Notes: a model not told the origin generated them from the sequence alone. Shown: positions 19,428 through 28,987, numbered from the stretch's first letter. The stretch is 64,000 nucleotides of DNA from Flavobacteriales bacterium (GCA_020635355.1 JACJZW010000002.1:372001-436000); one strand, 5' to 3'. Numbers and translations are program-made.

Positions 19428-20708
19428 TCAGTCAAAACGCTCGGCATGATTACCGCGCATTACAAAGAGACATTTCCCGCTCAATGTGTTGCCCCACAGA
19501 GGATTGTTTCTCGATTTAGATCGATTACTGGATTTGTCCAGAACCCAGGTGGCTTGAGGATCTTCCAGCCTCAAATTCACGGAATTTCCTTTCCGTATGG
19601 AAGGAACCTGAAGTTTCAGGAGTTTGCGTGGGTTGCTTACGGTTGCTGCCCACCAGGTAGATTCATCAATCGAATCACTCAATCGCTCCACATACACTGA
19701 ATAAAATGTTTGGAGACCAGCAATTCCGTATGAGGCATAATCAAACTCTACCAGCTTGTTCTCAACATTTTGCGGATTGTGATCAGAAACTACCGCGTCA
19801 ATGGTGCCATCGTTTACACCGGCAATAAGTGCTTCGCGATCTTCCTCTTGTCGGAATGGTGGAAGCACCTTAAAGTTGGAATCAAATGATAAGGTATTGG
19901 CATCGGTGTACACCAAATGCCAAATGGAAACATCGCAACTCACCGGTAATCCTTCGGCTTTAGCCTTCCTTATGATTTCAACACTACGGGCTGAGGTAAT
20001 GTGCGAGAAGTGAATGGCAGAGCCCGTGTAGCGAGCCACTTCAATTTCTTTTTGAATCTGGGCAAATTCGGCCACCACAGCTTGCTGCCGAAGTCCGGTA
20101 TGAACGGTTGTAGTACTCTCATTCACCATGCCCTCGCCAGCCAAATGGGCGTCAATGGCATGTGACATGATTAACGTATCCAAGGTTCCCGCGTATTCCA
20201 GTACCCGGAGCAAACCGCCACCCGAGGCAAAGGAATGATCGCCGTTACTGAAAGCTCGTACGCCAGCCTGCCGCATATCAAATAATTCATTGATATCCTC
20301 CGAATCAAAATTGTGTGTGGCGGCCCCGATAGGAATGATCTCAGCAATCAGTCCGGCAGCTTGTTTGTTGATGTACTCAACCTGCGACTTGGACTGAACG
20401 ATGGGATCGGTGGTGGGTTGAACGGCCAATCCGGTAAATCCGGAAGCTGCCGCGGCTGCTGCCCCGGATTGTATGTCTTCCTGATATTCCAGTCCCGGAT
20501 CTTTCAGTTGGCATCGCAAATCGAACATACCAACCGATACATTTTTGCCATTCCCATCCAGAATCAGCTCGGCTGATTCCGTAATGGCATCCTTTTGAAC
20601 CGCCTCAATGAAGCCGTTTCGGATATAGATGGAACAGGTTTGTTGGTGAAATTCGTGGCCGGGCTCGATGAGCCTAGCATGTTGGATGATGACTGATTCA
20701 GGCTGCAA
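19428..20708 (-). CDS. Dihydroorotase homologue, probably non-catalytic
   Basis: 426 aa with the overall fold and order of a class I dihydroorotase (pyrimidine pathway, carbamoyl-aspartate to dihydroorotate), but the active site is degraded. Where active enzymes have D-x-H-x-H-L-R-E-P-G, this protein has 'DLRCQLKDPG': both metal-binding histidines become Arg65 and Gln67, and the substrate Arg becomes Lys69. The DHAPH segment near the end is 'DHNPQ'. Other framework motifs remain ('GFTGLAVQPTTDP', 'IHFSHITSARSVEII'). Similar inactive dihydroorotase-like proteins are known as structural partners of aspartate carbamoyltransferase in other bacteria. The TTG start at 20708 overlaps the preceding gene by 11 bp; no alternative start fits the N-terminus. 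Confidence 0.85.
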   Translation of the reverse strand: MQPESVIIQHARLIEPGHEFHQQTCSIYIRNGFIEAVQKDAITESAELILDGNGKNVSVGMFDLRCQLKDPGLEYQEDIQSGAAAAAASGFTGLAVQPTTDPIVQSKSQVEYINKQAAGLIAEIIPIGAATHNFDSEDINELFDMRQAGVRAFSNGDHSFASGGGLLRVLEYAGTLDTLIMSHAIDAHLAGEGMVNESTTTVHTGLRQQAVVAEFAQIQKEIEVARYTGSAIHFSHITSARSVEIIRKAKAEGLPVSCDVSIWHLVYTDANTLSFDSNFKVLPPFRQEEDREALIAGVNDGTIDAVVSDHNPQNVENKLVEFDYASYGIAGLQTFYSVYVERLSDSIDESTWWAATVSNPRKLLKLQVPSIRKGNSVNLRLEDPQATWVLDKSSNRSKSRNNPLWGNTLSGKCLFVMRGNHAERFD

Positions 20709-22758
20709 CCGGTGCGTCTTTTATCGATTTCTCCGACGAGCGCTTGGTCGTCGGCCATAACAACAGCAAAAGTATCTCAATTGCTAAAAAAATCAATGCG
20801 AGAATCACGCAAGTCTTCCAATATCGTATGCCTTCGCGCTCTGTGATGATGGAATGATGCAGTTCATCACCCGATAGATTGGCGATGGTAAACCGGGAAC
20901 CATCCAATAAAACCGCCAGTTCTTCGGTGGTCAGACGGGCCGCTTCAGACTCTCCGCGATGATAATTGAACGATGCAATTTGAATCAGACTATCGGATTG
21001 CCACACTTCGATATTTCCCGCCGGCACTTCGGTTCCTCCGGCATCCAGGTAACTTGACGTACCAACCGGATTTACCACCGGAATCCACTCCAGTTTGTCC
21101 TTCTTTAACTTCAATTGATTCTGTACCGCAGCTGATTCCACAACCGATTTGAATAAATTCGATCTTCCAAGGGTGGAAGAAAGCGGTAGATCGTTGGATC
21201 TGAGCATGGACATGCGCAAGCCAATGGGCACAAACAGCGCATGTTGTGGTAGGGTGGTCCAATCTGTGTGCAGTGGTGTACTCAGCATGAAAGCATACCC
21301 TTTGCCAACCGGCTGAGAGATCAACAACGGGTCACGATTTTCCAATACCATTAGGGCTTCACCACTGGAATTGGTAAGAGCATAATGCTGATGGGTTATC
21401 GGGTAATCGGGATTATCCGGCACCTTTTTAAATACACTCCGAAATATGGGATTGCCTGTTTGAATGGAGGACACTTTGTACTCTCCTTTCAACATCGCTC
21501 CATAACCCGGAAGATTGAGGGCAGCGCTTAACTGATTCAAACTGGGCTGCTCCATTTTATCCGGCGGAATAATCCATACCGATCCACCCTCTTCGGCAAA
21601 CTGGCGAATGGAGGCGATCAATCCGGCGCTCACATCTTCCACACCATCTATAATTAATAAGTCTGCACGGCGCAGTTCATTGAGATCAATGTTACCCTTG
21701 GCAGAAGGAATAAATGAATAGTTTTTATCGGTGTTGTAAAGGGATTGCAGATACGGATTAATGGCATCGTCATACACGGCCAGAATCCGGATTTGATCTT
21801 TTAGATAAAAGGTGAGGAAATAGTCGTTGTCAAAAGCCAGATCCTCATCTTCCAAATGAATGTTGGCTTTACGCCACCCACCTTGATTCAGCGTAATACC
21901 CATCACCAGTTCCGATTTCTCACCCGGGGCGAGGTCAAAACCGGCCGATGATTTCCGTATGCCATCGATGTCAATAGCCACAGACGATTCGGTTACTTCA
22001 TCCGTTCCGCGATTGGATACGATCACATGGACATTAAACGCCTGATCCCGTTGAATCACCGGTTCATCAATCCACGCAGTATCGATGGATAAATTGCGTG
22101 TGGAAGCTGATTCCAGGGGGATGGCTGTAATTCGGTAACTGGAGTCGAGATCCAGTGATGGTTGATTGGAGGTTCCTTGAAAATCGGATATCAGATACAG
22201 ATTTCCGGCACCACTTCCCATGCGTTCTAATCCATTTTTTGCGAATCGGATCACGTCGTTGTAATTCTGTGTAACGGGCGAAGTTTCCAGTTCGTCAATC
22301 CAACCGATGGCATCATCGCGATTCAATGACCGTCCGGCTCGTTTCCCCGAGTTGTCCAACATTTGAAATCGTGCTGATTCGGGATAGGCGGTGACAATAT
22401 TTCGGGCTTTGTCCTTGGCTTCTTCAATCAACGGTCCAGCCTCGCCAGCAGATTCCATGCTGAATGAATTGTCGACATAAATCGAAACAACATCAGTGGG
22501 CTGATTTTGCGTGTTGGATGTTGGAATAAAAGGTTGGGCAAAGGCCAGGACCAAACAGGTGATGGCCAGCATTCGCGCGAGCAATACCAAGAAGTTCCTA
22601 AGTTTCTTAACCGATTGAGTTTCCTTTTGAATGTTGAGTAAGAATCGGACATTCGGGAAAATCACCTTTCGGTATCGCCTGAAATGAAACAGGTGAATCA
22701 CCACTGGAAAAATCAGCGCGGTAAGCGCCCAAAGAAATTCGGGATAAACAAATTTCAT
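20698..22758 (-). CDS. BatA-domain membrane protein with VWA-like region
   Basis: 686 aa. The N-terminal double-transmembrane aerotolerance-regulator domain (about 1-80) starts 'FVYPEFLWALTALIFPVVIHLFHFRRYRKVIFPNVRFL' with a second helix near 56-75. It is followed by a von Willebrand A-like domain ('VVSIYVDNSFSMESAGEAG', a DxSxS-type MIDAS start), further beta-sandwich and glutaminase-like regions, and a C-terminal transmembrane helix (about 650-670). Such proteins are common in Bacteroidota near BatA/B/D-MoxR loci, but none of those genes are adjacent here. Role likely in envelope or stress physiology; not proven. It shares an 11-bp overlap with the dihydroorotase-like gene. Confidence 0.85.
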   Translation of the reverse strand: MKFVYPEFLWALTALIFPVVIHLFHFRRYRKVIFPNVRFLLNIQKETQSVKKLRNFLVLLARMLAITCLVLAFAQPFIPTSNTQNQPTDVVSIYVDNSFSMESAGEAGPLIEEAKDKARNIVTAYPESARFQMLDNSGKRAGRSLNRDDAIGWIDELETSPVTQNYNDVIRFAKNGLERMGSGAGNLYLISDFQGTSNQPSLDLDSSYRITAIPLESASTRNLSIDTAWIDEPVIQRDQAFNVHVIVSNRGTDEVTESSVAIDIDGIRKSSAGFDLAPGEKSELVMGITLNQGGWRKANIHLEDEDLAFDNDYFLTFYLKDQIRILAVYDDAINPYLQSLYNTDKNYSFIPSAKGNIDLNELRRADLLIIDGVEDVSAGLIASIRQFAEEGGSVWIIPPDKMEQPSLNQLSAALNLPGYGAMLKGEYKVSSIQTGNPIFRSVFKKVPDNPDYPITHQHYALTNSSGEALMVLENRDPLLISQPVGKGYAFMLSTPLHTDWTTLPQHALFVPIGLRMSMLRSNDLPLSSTLGRSNLFKSVVESAAVQNQLKLKKDKLEWIPVVNPVGTSSYLDAGGTEVPAGNIEVWQSDSLIQIASFNYHRGESEAARLTTEELAVLLDGSRFTIANLSGDELHHSIITEREGIRYWKTCVILALIFLAIEILLLLLWPTTKRSSEKSIKDAPVAA

Positions 22759-22809
22759 GTTCTAACTACGCAGCGATTGGAGGTTTCGTACGTGGGGCAA
22801 GAATACAAT

Positions 22810-24471
22810 TTATCTTTTTCGATCAGGAGACAGTCCGTTCAGATATACAAACTTTCCGTCCACCATGGTTCCGTTTACATGAACCTGACCCGGTTTCGTG
22901 ACGTATTCCAGGTCACCGGACAGCACAACCAAATCAGCACATTTGCCTACTTCCAGACTGCCGGTGAATTCATCCATAAAATTGGCATAGGCTGCCCAAA
23001 TGGTCATACCCCGGATCGTTTCCTGATAGGGGAGTCCTTCTTCCTTCCTAAACGTTTCCCCTTTTTTACCCATCCGGGTGGTGGACGCCAGATAAGTGCC
23101 TAATGGGTCGATGTTTTCAACCGGAAAATCGGTGCCAAAGGCGATCAGGCCATTCTCCTTATACAGTGTTTTGTAGCTGTATGCGCCCTTCATTCGATCT
23201 GCATCGCATAATCGTTCTTCAGCCATATACATATCTGAGGTGGCATGCGTTGGCTGCACGGATGGTATAATCGAATAATCGCCGAAGAAATGAAAATCAT
23301 CCGGGTCAACCACTTGGGCATGCTCAATCCGCCAGCGTTTGTTGTTGTGGCCATGTAGTCGGTTGGCGTATTCCGTTAGAAGGATGTTGTTGGCGCTATC
23401 GCCGATGCAGTGGGTATTCACTTGAAGGCCTTTCGTTAAGCAGAAGTCCATAACGGCGCGGTAAAAGGATAGATCATGCTGAAGTAAACCGAGATGACCG
23501 GGCTGGTCGCAATAAGGTTTCTTCAACAGCGCCCCACGGCTGCCTAATGAGCCATCGCCATATAGCTTAACCGAGCGAAGCACCAATTTTTCAGAGTTTC
23601 GGATGCCGGTATCGTACAATTGATGGAGTTCATCCATGTCCGGGTTAGACATCGCGTAAATCCGCATGGAAAGTTTTCCTAGATGCTGCAGGGAGTCAAT
23701 CAACTCAATGGTTGACAAGGGTAGTCCGGCATCAGAAACGGTGGTTAGTCCTCGTCGGAAACACGCTTTTTCAGCTGCGATCAACGCCTCAATTTGTTGC
23801 GATCGGGATGGGAGTGGGAGCTGACTAAAGACCATTTCAGCCGCTTGGTCTACCACTATCCCGGTTATAAAACCACCCACCTTTTCAATGATTCCGCCCT
23901 CAATTTGTGTTTGATCATCAATCCCTGCCAGATTGAGAGCAGCCTGATTGCACAGAGCCGCATGCCCATCAATTCGCTGAAGAATGACCGGCGTTTCCGG
24001 AAAGAGATAATCCAGCTTGAACTTATTGATGGTGGAGTGGCTTTCCCAATCTTCCTCATTCCATCCTCGTCCAACGATGTAAGCCGGGTTGTTCGCTTCG
24101 GCGTAGGCCACCGTTTTTTGGATCATATCCTCAAAGGAAATGGCTGCTTTCAGATCGAGTTCCTGGAGATCAATTCCATAGGCATAAAAATGGCAATGAG
24201 CATCAATGAAACCGGGATAAACCACACCGCCCTTAAGATCGTATTGTTCCCTGCCGATGAATTCGTCCAGTATGTCATCCGCCTCACCAACAGCGACTAT
24301 TTTACCATCGTTCATAGCAATAGCCGATACCACGGAAAAGGCAGAATCAACCAAAACGATTTGACCGTCATAGAGGATGGTGTCTACCTCTTTCTTTGGA
24401 TCAGAACACGATTGGAGGATACCGGAAGCAAGAAAGAAGATGAGTAGGGATAAGGTATGTGAGCGGTTCAT
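22810..24471 (-). CDS. Amidohydrolase lipoprotein, YtcJ-like (Amidohydro_3)
   Basis: 553 aa. Metal-dependent hydrolase of the cyclic amidohydrolase superfamily, anchored as a lipoprotein: hydrophobic leader followed by lipobox L-Q-S-Cys22. Motifs: 'GFIDAHCHFYAYGIDL' (metal-binding HxH), 'NTHCIGDSANNILL', 'RIEHAQVV', and 'FGTDFPVENIDPLGTYLA' with the last metal Asp. The substrate is unknown; homologues are annotated as imidazolonepropionase-like or N-acyl amino acid amidohydrolases. The ATG at 24471 is chosen because a TACCTTTG box ends 4 nt before it and the lipobox then sits at the right distance; a further in-frame extension to 24546 would overrun the promoter. Confidence 0.87.
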   Translation of the reverse strand: MNRSHTLSLLIFFLASGILQSCSDPKKEVDTILYDGQIVLVDSAFSVVSAIAMNDGKIVAVGEADDILDEFIGREQYDLKGGVVYPGFIDAHCHFYAYGIDLQELDLKAAISFEDMIQKTVAYAEANNPAYIVGRGWNEEDWESHSTINKFKLDYLFPETPVILQRIDGHAALCNQAALNLAGIDDQTQIEGGIIEKVGGFITGIVVDQAAEMVFSQLPLPSRSQQIEALIAAEKACFRRGLTTVSDAGLPLSTIELIDSLQHLGKLSMRIYAMSNPDMDELHQLYDTGIRNSEKLVLRSVKLYGDGSLGSRGALLKKPYCDQPGHLGLLQHDLSFYRAVMDFCLTKGLQVNTHCIGDSANNILLTEYANRLHGHNNKRWRIEHAQVVDPDDFHFFGDYSIIPSVQPTHATSDMYMAEERLCDADRMKGAYSYKTLYKENGLIAFGTDFPVENIDPLGTYLASTTRMGKKGETFRKEEGLPYQETIRGMTIWAAYANFMDEFTGSLEVGKCADLVVLSGDLEYVTKPGQVHVNGTMVDGKFVYLNGLSPDRKR

Positions 24472-24475
24472 GTGG

Positions 24476-24483
24476 CAAAGGTA
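24476..24483 (-). promoter_or_regulatory. -7 box (TACCTTTG) of the amidohydrolase gene
   Basis: Exact leftward TAnnTTTG match 4 nt before the ATG, with TTTT 18 nt further upstream as -33. The mRNA is predicted to be leaderless. Confidence 0.6.
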
Positions 24484-24598
24484 ATCAGGAAGAGATGGAT
24501 GAAAATACCCTGGATTTGAGTGGAATAGAGTCAATTTCAAAACCATGAAGGTGGCATATGAGTTTCACGCGTAACATTGTAAATCACAACAGCGAACT

Positions 24599-25411
24599 AT
24601 GTCGGCAAAAACCTATATCCTCGGTTCAGATTGGGATGAGTTGGAACGATTAAGGTTCCAGCACAAGGTTTGGTCAAAGGAAGCCTTTGACCTCTGGTCA
24701 CGCGCTGGAATCTCATTGGGAGATTCCGTGTTGGATATTGGCAGCGGCCCAGGCTTTGCCAGTGCAGATCTGGCGGCCATTGTTGGTCCTGGTGGATTCG
24801 TCATGGGATTGGACAAAACGCCTGAATACAACGATTTTGCCCGCAATCTGCTCGCCCATTCAGGACATACCAATCACACCTTCGAGAATGCCGAGCTAAC
24901 GGATTATACACTACCGGAAGCAGCATTTGATTTCGTCTATAGTCGTTGGGTATTCTCATGGATTAATGATCCAAAACCTATTCTGGAGCAGATCATGTCT
25001 ACACTGAAGCCGGGAGGTTCTTTTCTATTTCAGGAATATATGCATTGGGCTACACTTGCTGTTCATCCCAAACGAAAGGAAGTTGATCGGGTTATTGCCG
25101 CCTGCCGACAAAGCTGGGAAAACATGCCCAGTGAAATTAATATCGGTCCAACCATGGTGGATGAGTTAAAGAAACTTGGCTTCCGCATTCAACATATTAA
25201 AGTGTTGCCGAAGATTGGCAGGCCATCCGACATGGTTTGGCAGTGGCCGGGTACCTTTCTAACCATATATTCTGAAAAGTTGGTAGAATACGGGTTGTTG
25301 ACGAGGGAAGAACGATCCGCGTTTATTCCGGTTTGGAATGAGTTGGAACAAGACCCGGCAGCCTTTGTATGCGGACCGCTCATGCTGGAGGTGATTGCCG
25401 TCAAACCGTGA
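24599..25411 (+). CDS. SAM-dependent methyltransferase (UbiE/type 11-like)
   Basis: 270 aa soluble class I methyltransferase. SAM-binding motif I is 'VLDIGSGPGFASADLAAIVGPGGFVMGLD' (about residues 45-73); post-motifs include 'AAFDFVYSRWVFSWINDPKPILEQIMSTLKPGGSFLFQEY' (about 108-148). The last 100 residues are alpha-helical and not diagnostic. Substrate unknown. It stands alone between the divergent amidohydrolase and gatB. A weak promoter-like TAACATTG lies at 24572-24579. Confidence 0.85.
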   Translation: MSAKTYILGSDWDELERLRFQHKVWSKEAFDLWSRAGISLGDSVLDIGSGPGFASADLAAIVGPGGFVMGLDKTPEYNDFARNLLAHSGHTNHTFENAELTDYTLPEAAFDFVYSRWVFSWINDPKPILEQIMSTLKPGGSFLFQEYMHWATLAVHPKRKEVDRVIAACRQSWENMPSEINIGPTMVDELKKLGFRIQHIKVLPKIGRPSDMVWQWPGTFLTIYSEKLVEYGLLTREERSAFIPVWNELEQDPAAFVCGPLMLEVIAVKP

Positions 25412-25466
25412 TGCAACCAAATGGTCAGTTTAATCCTCTACCAAAGGAGATCATCAAACACCGGAA

Positions 25467-25492
25467 TTGAATACTTGGAAGACCTACCTTTG
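25467..25492 (+). promoter_or_regulatory. gatB promoter (TTG-N15-TACCTTTG)
   Basis: TTG at 25467-25469, then TACCTTTG at 25485-25492, an exact -7 match. Only 10 nt separate the -7 box from the gatB ATG, so the leader is at most a few nt and carries no Shine-Dalgarno. Confidence 0.65.
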
Positions 25493-25502
25493 CACCCCGT
25501 AA

Positions 25503-26957
25503 ATGAACATTGATTACGATTCATACGAAGCCGTTATTGGCCTGGAGATTCATGCCCAGTTGCTCACCAAAACTAAGGCGTTCAGCACGGAACCGGCAGA
25601 GTACGGTGAAATGCCGAATACCCGGGTGAGTGTAGTGAGTTTGGGCCATCCGGGAACCTTACCCCGACATAATCGGGAGGCGGTAAACATGGCCATGAAG
25701 GTGGGGTTGGCTTGTCAAAGCGAAATCACCCGCTACTGCTTGTACGCACGCAAAAATTACTTCTATGCCGATTTGCCTAAAGGCTACCAAATTACTCAGG
25801 ATAAAACACCGTTGTGTAAAGGCGGATTTGTGCGCATTCGCAAGTCCGATGGCTCCGTAAGGGACATTGAATTAACGCGAATCCACATGGAAGAAGACTC
25901 TGGAAAGAGTATTCACGATATGGATTTGTACGATTCCTTAATCGATTATAACCGGGCTGGTACCAGCTTGATTGAAATTGTAACTGAGCCGGTGATGCGA
26001 ACCGGAGAAGAAGCCGGTTTGTTTGTGGCAGAAGTTCGAAAACTTGTGCGCTACCTGGAAGTTTGTGATGGAAATATGGAGGAAGGATCGCTGCGCTGCG
26101 ATGCGAATATCTCCGTCCGAAAAAGGGGGACTACAGCCTTTGGAACTAAAGTGGAAGTCAAGAATATGAATTCCATCTCCAATGTGCGAAAGGCGATTGA
26201 ATTCGAGACCAAACGCCAAATTGAGGCAATTGAAGCCGGTGAAAAGTTGGTTCAGGAAACCCGAACCTTTGATGCCATGCGCGGCATCACGTTTACGATG
26301 CGTGCCAAGGAGTTGGTCAATGATTACCGCTATTTCCCCGAACCGGATCTACCACCTCTTCAGGTGTCAGATGCCTGGATTCAGGAAGTAGCAAACGCTA
26401 TGCCTGCCCTTCCGGAGGAACTGTATGAAAAGTTTACAACAGTATATGGTCTAAGTGCATATGATGCTGCGGTGTTATCAGAATCACGCGAAATGGCAGA
26501 ATACTATCTCCAGATTGTTGAAGGCACCACCAATTTTAAAGCGGCTGCCAATTATCTGATGGGGCCGGTGCGTGGTTACCTCAATAAGGAGGCGTTGGAT
26601 TTCGACGACCTGAAACTGAAACCTGCCGTATTGGCTAACTTGATCAAGTTGATTGACGATGGTGTGGTGAGCAATGCCGTTGGTGAACAAACCCTTTTGC
26701 CGGAGTTGATGAAAGGCGATCAAACCAACGTGCGGACGTTGGCCGAATCCATGAATGTGATTCAGAATAGCGACACTGATTTTCTCGAAGCCATTGTTGA
26801 TCAGGCCCTGAGCGTCTATCCCGATAAAATTGAAGAATATCGTTCTGGGAAAAAAGGACTGATGGGACTATTTATGGGCGAAGTGATGAAGCTGAGTAAG
26901 GGGAAAGCCGACCCTAAACAAGCCAGTTCAATCCTTCGTCAAAAACTGGACGGCTAG
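25503..26957 (+). CDS. gatB: Asp-tRNA(Asn)/Glu-tRNA(Gln) amidotransferase subunit B
   Basis: Subunit of the GatCAB complex that amidates mischarged Glu-tRNA(Gln) and/or Asp-tRNA(Asn). GatB holds the kinase-like site that activates the acyl-tRNA. 484 aa, full length. Motifs: 'GLEIHAQLLTKTKAFSTEP' at the N-terminus, 'GHPGTLP', 'YFYADLPKGYQITQ', 'EDSGKSIHDMDLYDSLIDYNRAGTSLIEIVTEPVM' and 'GSLRCDANISVR', then the C-terminal GatB/YqeY helical domain with 'SGKKGLMGLFMGEVMKLSKGKADPKQASSIL', which grips the tRNA. gatA and gatC are not in the window. Confidence 0.98.
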   Translation: MNIDYDSYEAVIGLEIHAQLLTKTKAFSTEPAEYGEMPNTRVSVVSLGHPGTLPRHNREAVNMAMKVGLACQSEITRYCLYARKNYFYADLPKGYQITQDKTPLCKGGFVRIRKSDGSVRDIELTRIHMEEDSGKSIHDMDLYDSLIDYNRAGTSLIEIVTEPVMRTGEEAGLFVAEVRKLVRYLEVCDGNMEEGSLRCDANISVRKRGTTAFGTKVEVKNMNSISNVRKAIEFETKRQIEAIEAGEKLVQETRTFDAMRGITFTMRAKELVNDYRYFPEPDLPPLQVSDAWIQEVANAMPALPEELYEKFTTVYGLSAYDAAVLSESREMAEYYLQIVEGTTNFKAAANYLMGPVRGYLNKEALDFDDLKLKPAVLANLIKLIDDGVVSNAVGEQTLLPELMKGDQTNVRTLAESMNVIQNSDTDFLEAIVDQALSVYPDKIEEYRSGKKGLMGLFMGEVMKLSKGKADPKQASSILRQKLDG

Positions 26958-26973
26958 TCGAGCATTTTGGAAC

Positions 26974-26981
26974 TAGATTTG
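26974..26981 (+). promoter_or_regulatory. -7 box (TAGATTTG) before the TlpA-like gene
   Basis: Exact TAnnTTTG match 25 nt before the ATG at 27007. The -33 position falls at the gatB stop and is weak. Confidence 0.4.
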
Positions 26982-27006
26982 TTATAAGAGCATCGAAGCA
27001 TAGTAA

Positions 27007-28215
27007 ATGAATTACACAAAATATATATCTCAGATTGGTTTAGTTGTAGCATTGACGGCCATTACAGCTGTTGGCTGCGGAAACAACAATGCCCAGGAAG
27101 ACGACCACAATGATGGCCAAACAACGGTACAGGAAGATGTTCAGGCCGTTGTAGAAAGTTCAGTTGAAAAAGGTGACTACGAGTTGAAAGGAACTATTAC
27201 CGGATCACCAGCGCCGTTGGTTTACCTTCAGCGATTTCAAAACGGGCAATTGGTGTTTGCCGATACTACCCGTACAGACGAAAAAGGCAATTATGTATTC
27301 AAGGGACATGAAGGAGAACCAACCTTTTATTATGTGACCCTGAATTCCAGTCAGCCTCCCGGAGTTCCGGTTTTGTTGCAAGCCGGCGAAAAATTACGAT
27401 TGGATATTGATGCCGGAATCTTCTATGAGACCAAGGTAAAGGGTGGTTCAGAGAACCAACACCTCAAAGAGCTCTTTGATCTGTACATGTCGCACAACAA
27501 GAAAAGCAAGATTTTTACCGACAAGGTTCAGCAATTGGATGGGAACAATTTAAGCGATAGTATGAAGATGGCCCTGAACCTGGAATACAACGCCCTGGGG
27601 CAGAATCAACAGAAAGATGTTGAGGAATTTGTGGCCAAAAAGAAAGGTACGTTGGCGTCCTATTTCGCTGTAACGTATGTGATTCAAGAACCATCCATGG
27701 ACTTATTGGATAGGGCTCTGGAAGGTTTGCAATCGGCCCAACCTAGCAGCATGTATACTACCGAATTAAACAATCGAATTCAAAGCGTAAAACCACTTGA
27801 AATTGGTGGTCAGGCTCCGGATATTGCCCTAACAAGCCCCGATGGTCAAGTTGTTAAGTTGTCGTCGTTGCGAGGTAAGTATGTCCTGATTGATTTTTGG
27901 GCCAGCTGGTGCCGACCTTGTCGGGCCGAAAACCCGAACGTGGTTAGAATGTATCAGAAGTATCACGACAAGGGCTTTGAAATTTACAGTGTTTCACTTG
28001 ACAATAATGCAGCGAATTGGAAAGGTGCCATTGAAAAGGACGGTCTAACCTGGACGCATGTAAGTGATCTGAGAGGCTGGCAGAGTTCAGCAGCTGCCCT
28101 TTACAAGGTGAGTTCAATTCCACAGACCTTCTTGTTGGATCAAAAGGGACGGATCATGGCAAAGAACCTCCGCGGTAATCAGCTGGAGGCCAAGCTTGCG
28201 GAAATCTTCAATTAA
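27007..28215 (+). CDS. TlpA-like thioredoxin lipoprotein with N-terminal DUF4369
   Basis: 402-aa periplasmic lipoprotein: leader followed by lipobox A-V-G-Cys24. An N-terminal beta-rich DUF4369 domain (about 55-160, 'YELKGTITGSPAPLVYLQRFQNGQLVFADTTRTDEKGNYVF') is followed by an alpha-helical linker and a C-terminal AhpC/TSA-type thioredoxin domain with the redox pair Cys302/Cys305 in 'FWASWCRPCRAENP'. Probably reduces disulphides in the periplasm, as in cytochrome c maturation or stress roles. The CRPC inter-cysteine pair is unusual compared with the common CGPC but is found in TlpA-like proteins. Gene stands alone with its own promoter. Confidence 0.9.
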   Translation: MNYTKYISQIGLVVALTAITAVGCGNNNAQEDDHNDGQTTVQEDVQAVVESSVEKGDYELKGTITGSPAPLVYLQRFQNGQLVFADTTRTDEKGNYVFKGHEGEPTFYYVTLNSSQPPGVPVLLQAGEKLRLDIDAGIFYETKVKGGSENQHLKELFDLYMSHNKKSKIFTDKVQQLDGNNLSDSMKMALNLEYNALGQNQQKDVEEFVAKKKGTLASYFAVTYVIQEPSMDLLDRALEGLQSAQPSSMYTTELNNRIQSVKPLEIGGQAPDIALTSPDGQVVKLSSLRGKYVLIDFWASWCRPCRAENPNVVRMYQKYHDKGFEIYSVSLDNNAANWKGAIEKDGLTWTHVSDLRGWQSSAAALYKVSSIPQTFLLDQKGRIMAKNLRGNQLEAKLAEIFN

Positions 28216-28281
28216 CATTTGCGTAATATGCGATTGACATGCGGTTAACATAATCAATCGACCATTGCACAAACAAATTCA

Positions 28282-28959
28282 ATGAATGCTAAGATCCTGA
28301 TAGTTGACGATGAGATTGATATTGTGGAGTTCATCCGCTACAATCTGGAAAAGGAAGGATACGAGGTAGAATCGGCTTCTTCAGGGACGGAGGCCATCCG
28401 AAAAGCCCGGGAATTTGAACCGGCGCTCATCGTTTTGGATGTGATGATGCCGGAGATGGATGGAATCAGTGCTTGTCGGGAAATTCGAAAAATCGAAAAG
28501 CTCAACAACACCTTCATCATGTTCCTTACGGCCCGAGATGAAGAATTCAGTGAAATCGCCGGATTTGAAGCCGGTGGAAACGATTACGTTCACAAGCCCA
28601 TCAAGCCACGTGCTCTCATGAGTAGGATTAATGCCATCATGAAGCGCAGTGAAACACAAACTGAAGTGGAAGGTGAAATCCTGAACCTCGGAGATATCAC
28701 CATTGATCCAACGACACGTTTGGTGACCGTTTCCGGTTTGGATATGAGCCTACCTAAAAAAGAGTTTGAATTGCTGCATCTGCTGGCATCCAAGGTTGGG
28801 AAGGTGTTCACGCGAGACAAAATTCTGCGGAAGGTATGGGGAGAGGATGTCTATGTGGTGGATCGTACCATTGACGTCCATATCCGAAAGCTGCGGGAAA
28901 AGATTGGCGACAAGCGCATTGAGACGATAAAAGGCGTTGGCTATAAGTTCGTCGGGTAA
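28282..28959 (+). CDS. Response regulator, OmpR/PhoB family
   Basis: 225-aa two-component regulator. Receiver domain 1-120 with acidic pair 'VDDEIDI', phospho-accepting Asp53 in 'VLDVMMPEMDG', Thr in 'FLTARDE' and Lys in 'VHKPIKP'. A C-terminal winged-helix DNA-binding domain (about 130-225) ends 'DVHIRKLREKIGDKRIETIKGVGYKF', the OmpR/PhoB signature. Lies directly upstream of its probable partner kinase; the pair resembles PhoB-PhoR, but phosphate transport genes are not visible to confirm that signal. Confidence 0.93.
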   Translation: MNAKILIVDDEIDIVEFIRYNLEKEGYEVESASSGTEAIRKAREFEPALIVLDVMMPEMDGISACREIRKIEKLNNTFIMFLTARDEEFSEIAGFEAGGNDYVHKPIKPRALMSRINAIMKRSETQTEVEGEILNLGDITIDPTTRLVTVSGLDMSLPKKEFELLHLLASKVGKVFTRDKILRKVWGEDVYVVDRTIDVHIRKLREKIGDKRIETIKGVGYKFVG

Positions 28960-28974
28960 GTTCGGTATCCAACG

Positions 28975-28982
28975 TACCTTTG
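28975..28982 (+). promoter_or_regulatory. Internal -7 box (TACCTTTG) before the sensor kinase
   Basis: Exact TAnnTTTG match just after the regulator stop and 5 nt before a GTG in the kinase frame, suggesting a second leaderless transcript for the kinase alone. The -33 element is not convincing. Confidence 0.45.
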
Positions 28983-28987
28983 TACAT

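Noticed and set aside
23794..24447. 217-codon frame antisense to the amidohydrolase
   Set aside because: Opposite-strand shadow; the leftward frame carries the signal peptide, lipobox and metal motifs.
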